NCBI GenBank assembly: GCA_034190875.2
Contig: CM067354.1
Coordinates: forward strand, 38,400,239-38,464,238
Direction of reading: 5' to 3'
Length of the DNA: 64,000 nt
DNA from: Urechis unicinctus
Taxonomy: Eukaryota > Annelida > Polychaeta > Xenopneusta > Urechidae
Positions 62,472 to 64,000 of the stretch are shown in pieces. Made by a program: the position numbers and the translations under genes. Positions within the stretch are counted from its first letter, which is position 1. Each line of letters begins with the position of its first letter. A model generated the notes under the pieces. The model did no database searches and was not told the origin of the DNA. It was given only the letters and a program-made list of their open reading frames with translations.

Positions 62472-64000
62472 TCAACTCTCATGAGACACGTGGATCTCAC
62501 AGATATAGTTGAGTCTGGCTGATTGACAGTTCCAGTCGTCCCAGCTATGATCGTAGGCGTTGCTATAGAAGTACATGCAATGTTGGTTAGTGTTGTGGTT
62601 GTTGGGCTCGCCGCGCTTCCACATGGTGAAGGTGACAGGCGCCCCCGTCCCGACCCACGACCACGAGCCCTCCTCCATCAGGTCGTTACCTCCTGTCCAA
62701 ACGTAGTGGCTCGTCCACATGGCTGCCGAAACAAGGGCATATTGAGGACACAAGGGCATATTGAGGTCATATAAAATGTCATGATGAGGTCACTGTGACA
62801 GTCATGTCGATGCCATACATATCATGATGAAGTCACACTTAATGTCACAGTTTTGGAATATTTGAGGTCACACAATGTTTTTTCAAGGTCACATAAAACC
62901 AAATGGTGCCACTCATGAGGTCACTCAAAGCAACTGTAGTTATCAATTGGACACGACAATGATATCAGCATTGTTATTATTATGTTTGATGAAATGCACC
63001 GTTAAAACTCAGGCTACGCATTGCCATACACAGCCCGGTGTCGTGTGTTGGGAGCCCAGGTACATCTGCTTTCATGCTATGAGAAATTTCACACTTTTAC
63101 TCGTGCAGAAATCTAACGTGCATGCGAAATGTTGTGTGAGTTCTTTGAAACACTCACTCGCACACAATAACGCAATTCCAGGTGGAAATAGAGGTTTAAA
63201 AAACCTCTCATCGAATCGAGCCTTACTCACGGTGCCTACCAATATAACAAAGGTGGCATGAGTTTTGTAAAATTCTCCAGTGAAGGCAAATGATACCACC
63301 TTGATATGTCTGCTTGTTTTCCGGTATAAATATGCAAAAACATACAGGAAGAAGGATTCCCATGACATCAATATGAAATATATATCCCTGTAATAGGAGC
63401 TGTGGATGTGATAACAGTGCTGAGTCAGTGCCGAATATATCCCCCGTTTTTTTATCATTCTATGTAATCCAGTAATGAACAGGTCAAAATATCTGCTCTT
63501 CATTTTATCATTTTAACCAGTATTGAGTGGGTTCCCCTGTATTTTATCATATGATAGAGTCGGTCGTCCCACAGTCAAATAGTGTCTTAACATAATAAAT
63601 TCCCTTCATTTGATTATTTTAGATGATATATCATGAATTTGGCAACGTGTACGGTGTCACATATTATGCCGTACATTTCAAACGTGTATATGATCTACTA
63701 TTGATATCAGATCAAAAGATGAGCACGCACACACAGTCACACACAGGCGCATGCATGCATACATACATACATACATACACATATACAGATAAACACATAT
63801 GCAAACGCACAGTCACACACGTACAAATACATACACGCACATGCCGTGGGTATTGTGGTACGTACCTCTGTTATGAAGGCGGTACTTGACGAGGAAGTTG
63901 GCCTCTTCTTTGCTTTCTATGGACACGAGGTGCGCGTCTTGGTGTATAGCCTGACATCGCTTCTCAGCGTCCACCCAGTTAGCCGAGCTGTTGATAAAGC
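62472..64000 (-). CDS. C-type lectin domain protein (partial)
   Basis: C-type lectin domains bind sugars or proteins outside the cell, often with calcium; invertebrates carry large families used in immunity and adhesion. Two exons on the minus strand are seen: 64000-63866 (cut by the window edge) and 62722-62472 (stop TGA). The first ends WVDAEKRC then HLVSIESKEEANFL, the usual first-cysteine and HLVSI block. The second gives YVWTGGNDL, EGSWSWVGTGAPVTF, a GEPNN loop (the EPN tripeptide linked to mannose-type binding), then DDWNC and YICE with the last two domain cysteines. The canonical WND at the second calcium ligand reads WNC, so Ca-dependent binding may be altered. The N-terminus, including any signal peptide, lies outside. 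The domain ends nine residues before the stop, so no downstream domain exists. Confidence 0.87.
62764..62935 (+). repeat. Scattered AGGTCA words in the lectin intron
   Basis: Five AGGTCA hexamers, including one TCAAGGTCA, occur in about 170 bp with irregular spacing and surrounding words (GAGGTCAC, ATGATGA). It looks like a decayed tandem repeat. The hexamer equals a nuclear-receptor half-site, but nothing supports a regulatory role. Confidence 0.5.
63728..63845. repeat. Degenerate CA/CATA-rich microsatellite
   Basis: A mixed run of CACA, CATA and CACG words with a clean (CATA)n core near 63756-63780. It lies in the lectin intron just downstream of the donor at 63865. Confidence 0.9.

Noticed and set aside
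62764-62935. Cluster of AGGTCA half-sites as a nuclear-receptor enhancer
   Set aside because: Spacing and orientation follow no known response element, and surrounding words suggest a decayed tandem repeat.

Overview
The window is animal nuclear DNA: spliced genes with GT-AG introns, Kozak-type starts, poly(A) signals, (TA)n and (CA)n microsatellites, many intronic minisatellites and decayed transposons. Protein similarity places it in an invertebrate, either a spiralian such as a mollusc or an amphioxus-like chordate. No RNA genes, CRISPR arrays or bacterial features were seen. Five conserved housekeeping genes and one lectin gene could be rebuilt exon by exon, with reading phase checked across nearly every junction.

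Layout. 1-7412: no coding exons found; (TA)n tracts, poly-G, a LINE remnant and a MITE. 7413-11675 (+): last eight exons of a BLM/RecQ helicase (zinc-binding, RQC and HRDC domains, basic RGG tail); the helicase core must lie upstream of the window. 12500-19041 (-): complete cytoplasmic asparaginyl-tRNA synthetase NARS1 (17 coding exons, about 556 aa), convergent with BLM. 20318-29899 (+): complete Integrator/SOSS subunit INTS3 (32 exons, about 1064 aa), divergent from NARS1. 32958-46836 (-): complete UBAP2/UBAP2L (Lingerer-type) gene, about 1307 aa, with a non-coding leader exon and one apparent single-base frameshift. 50582-56755 (+): first 13 coding exons of a YTHDC2-like RNA helicase; the rest is not found in the remaining 7 kb. 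62472-64000 (-): the last two exons of a C-type lectin domain gene, cut by the window edge.

The most unusual signal is a recurring architecture. In three genes, tandem-repeat arrays occupy introns and the repeat unit contains a working exon-intron junction. Two successive BLM introns and one NARS1 intron begin with arrays that copy the 5' splice donor and the last exon bases 13-24 times. One BLM intron and one INTS3 intron end with arrays that copy the 3' acceptor 6-13 times. In the donor-type arrays, use of a decoy copy leads to a stop codon, so either the cell always selects the outermost site or array length affects expression. I recall minisatellites overlapping intron boundaries being described in amphioxus genes, which makes that lineage worth testing.

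A second signal is a MITE family with about 15-bp inverted termini and 9-bp target duplications (Mutator-like). Two full copies in opposite orientation bracket the whole BLM-NARS1-INTS3-UBAP2L block. Functionally, BLM and INTS3 (SOSS complex) both act in DNA double-strand break processing; NARS1, UBAP2L and YTHDC2 act in translation and RNA control. No shared regulation is visible beyond the divergent promoters.
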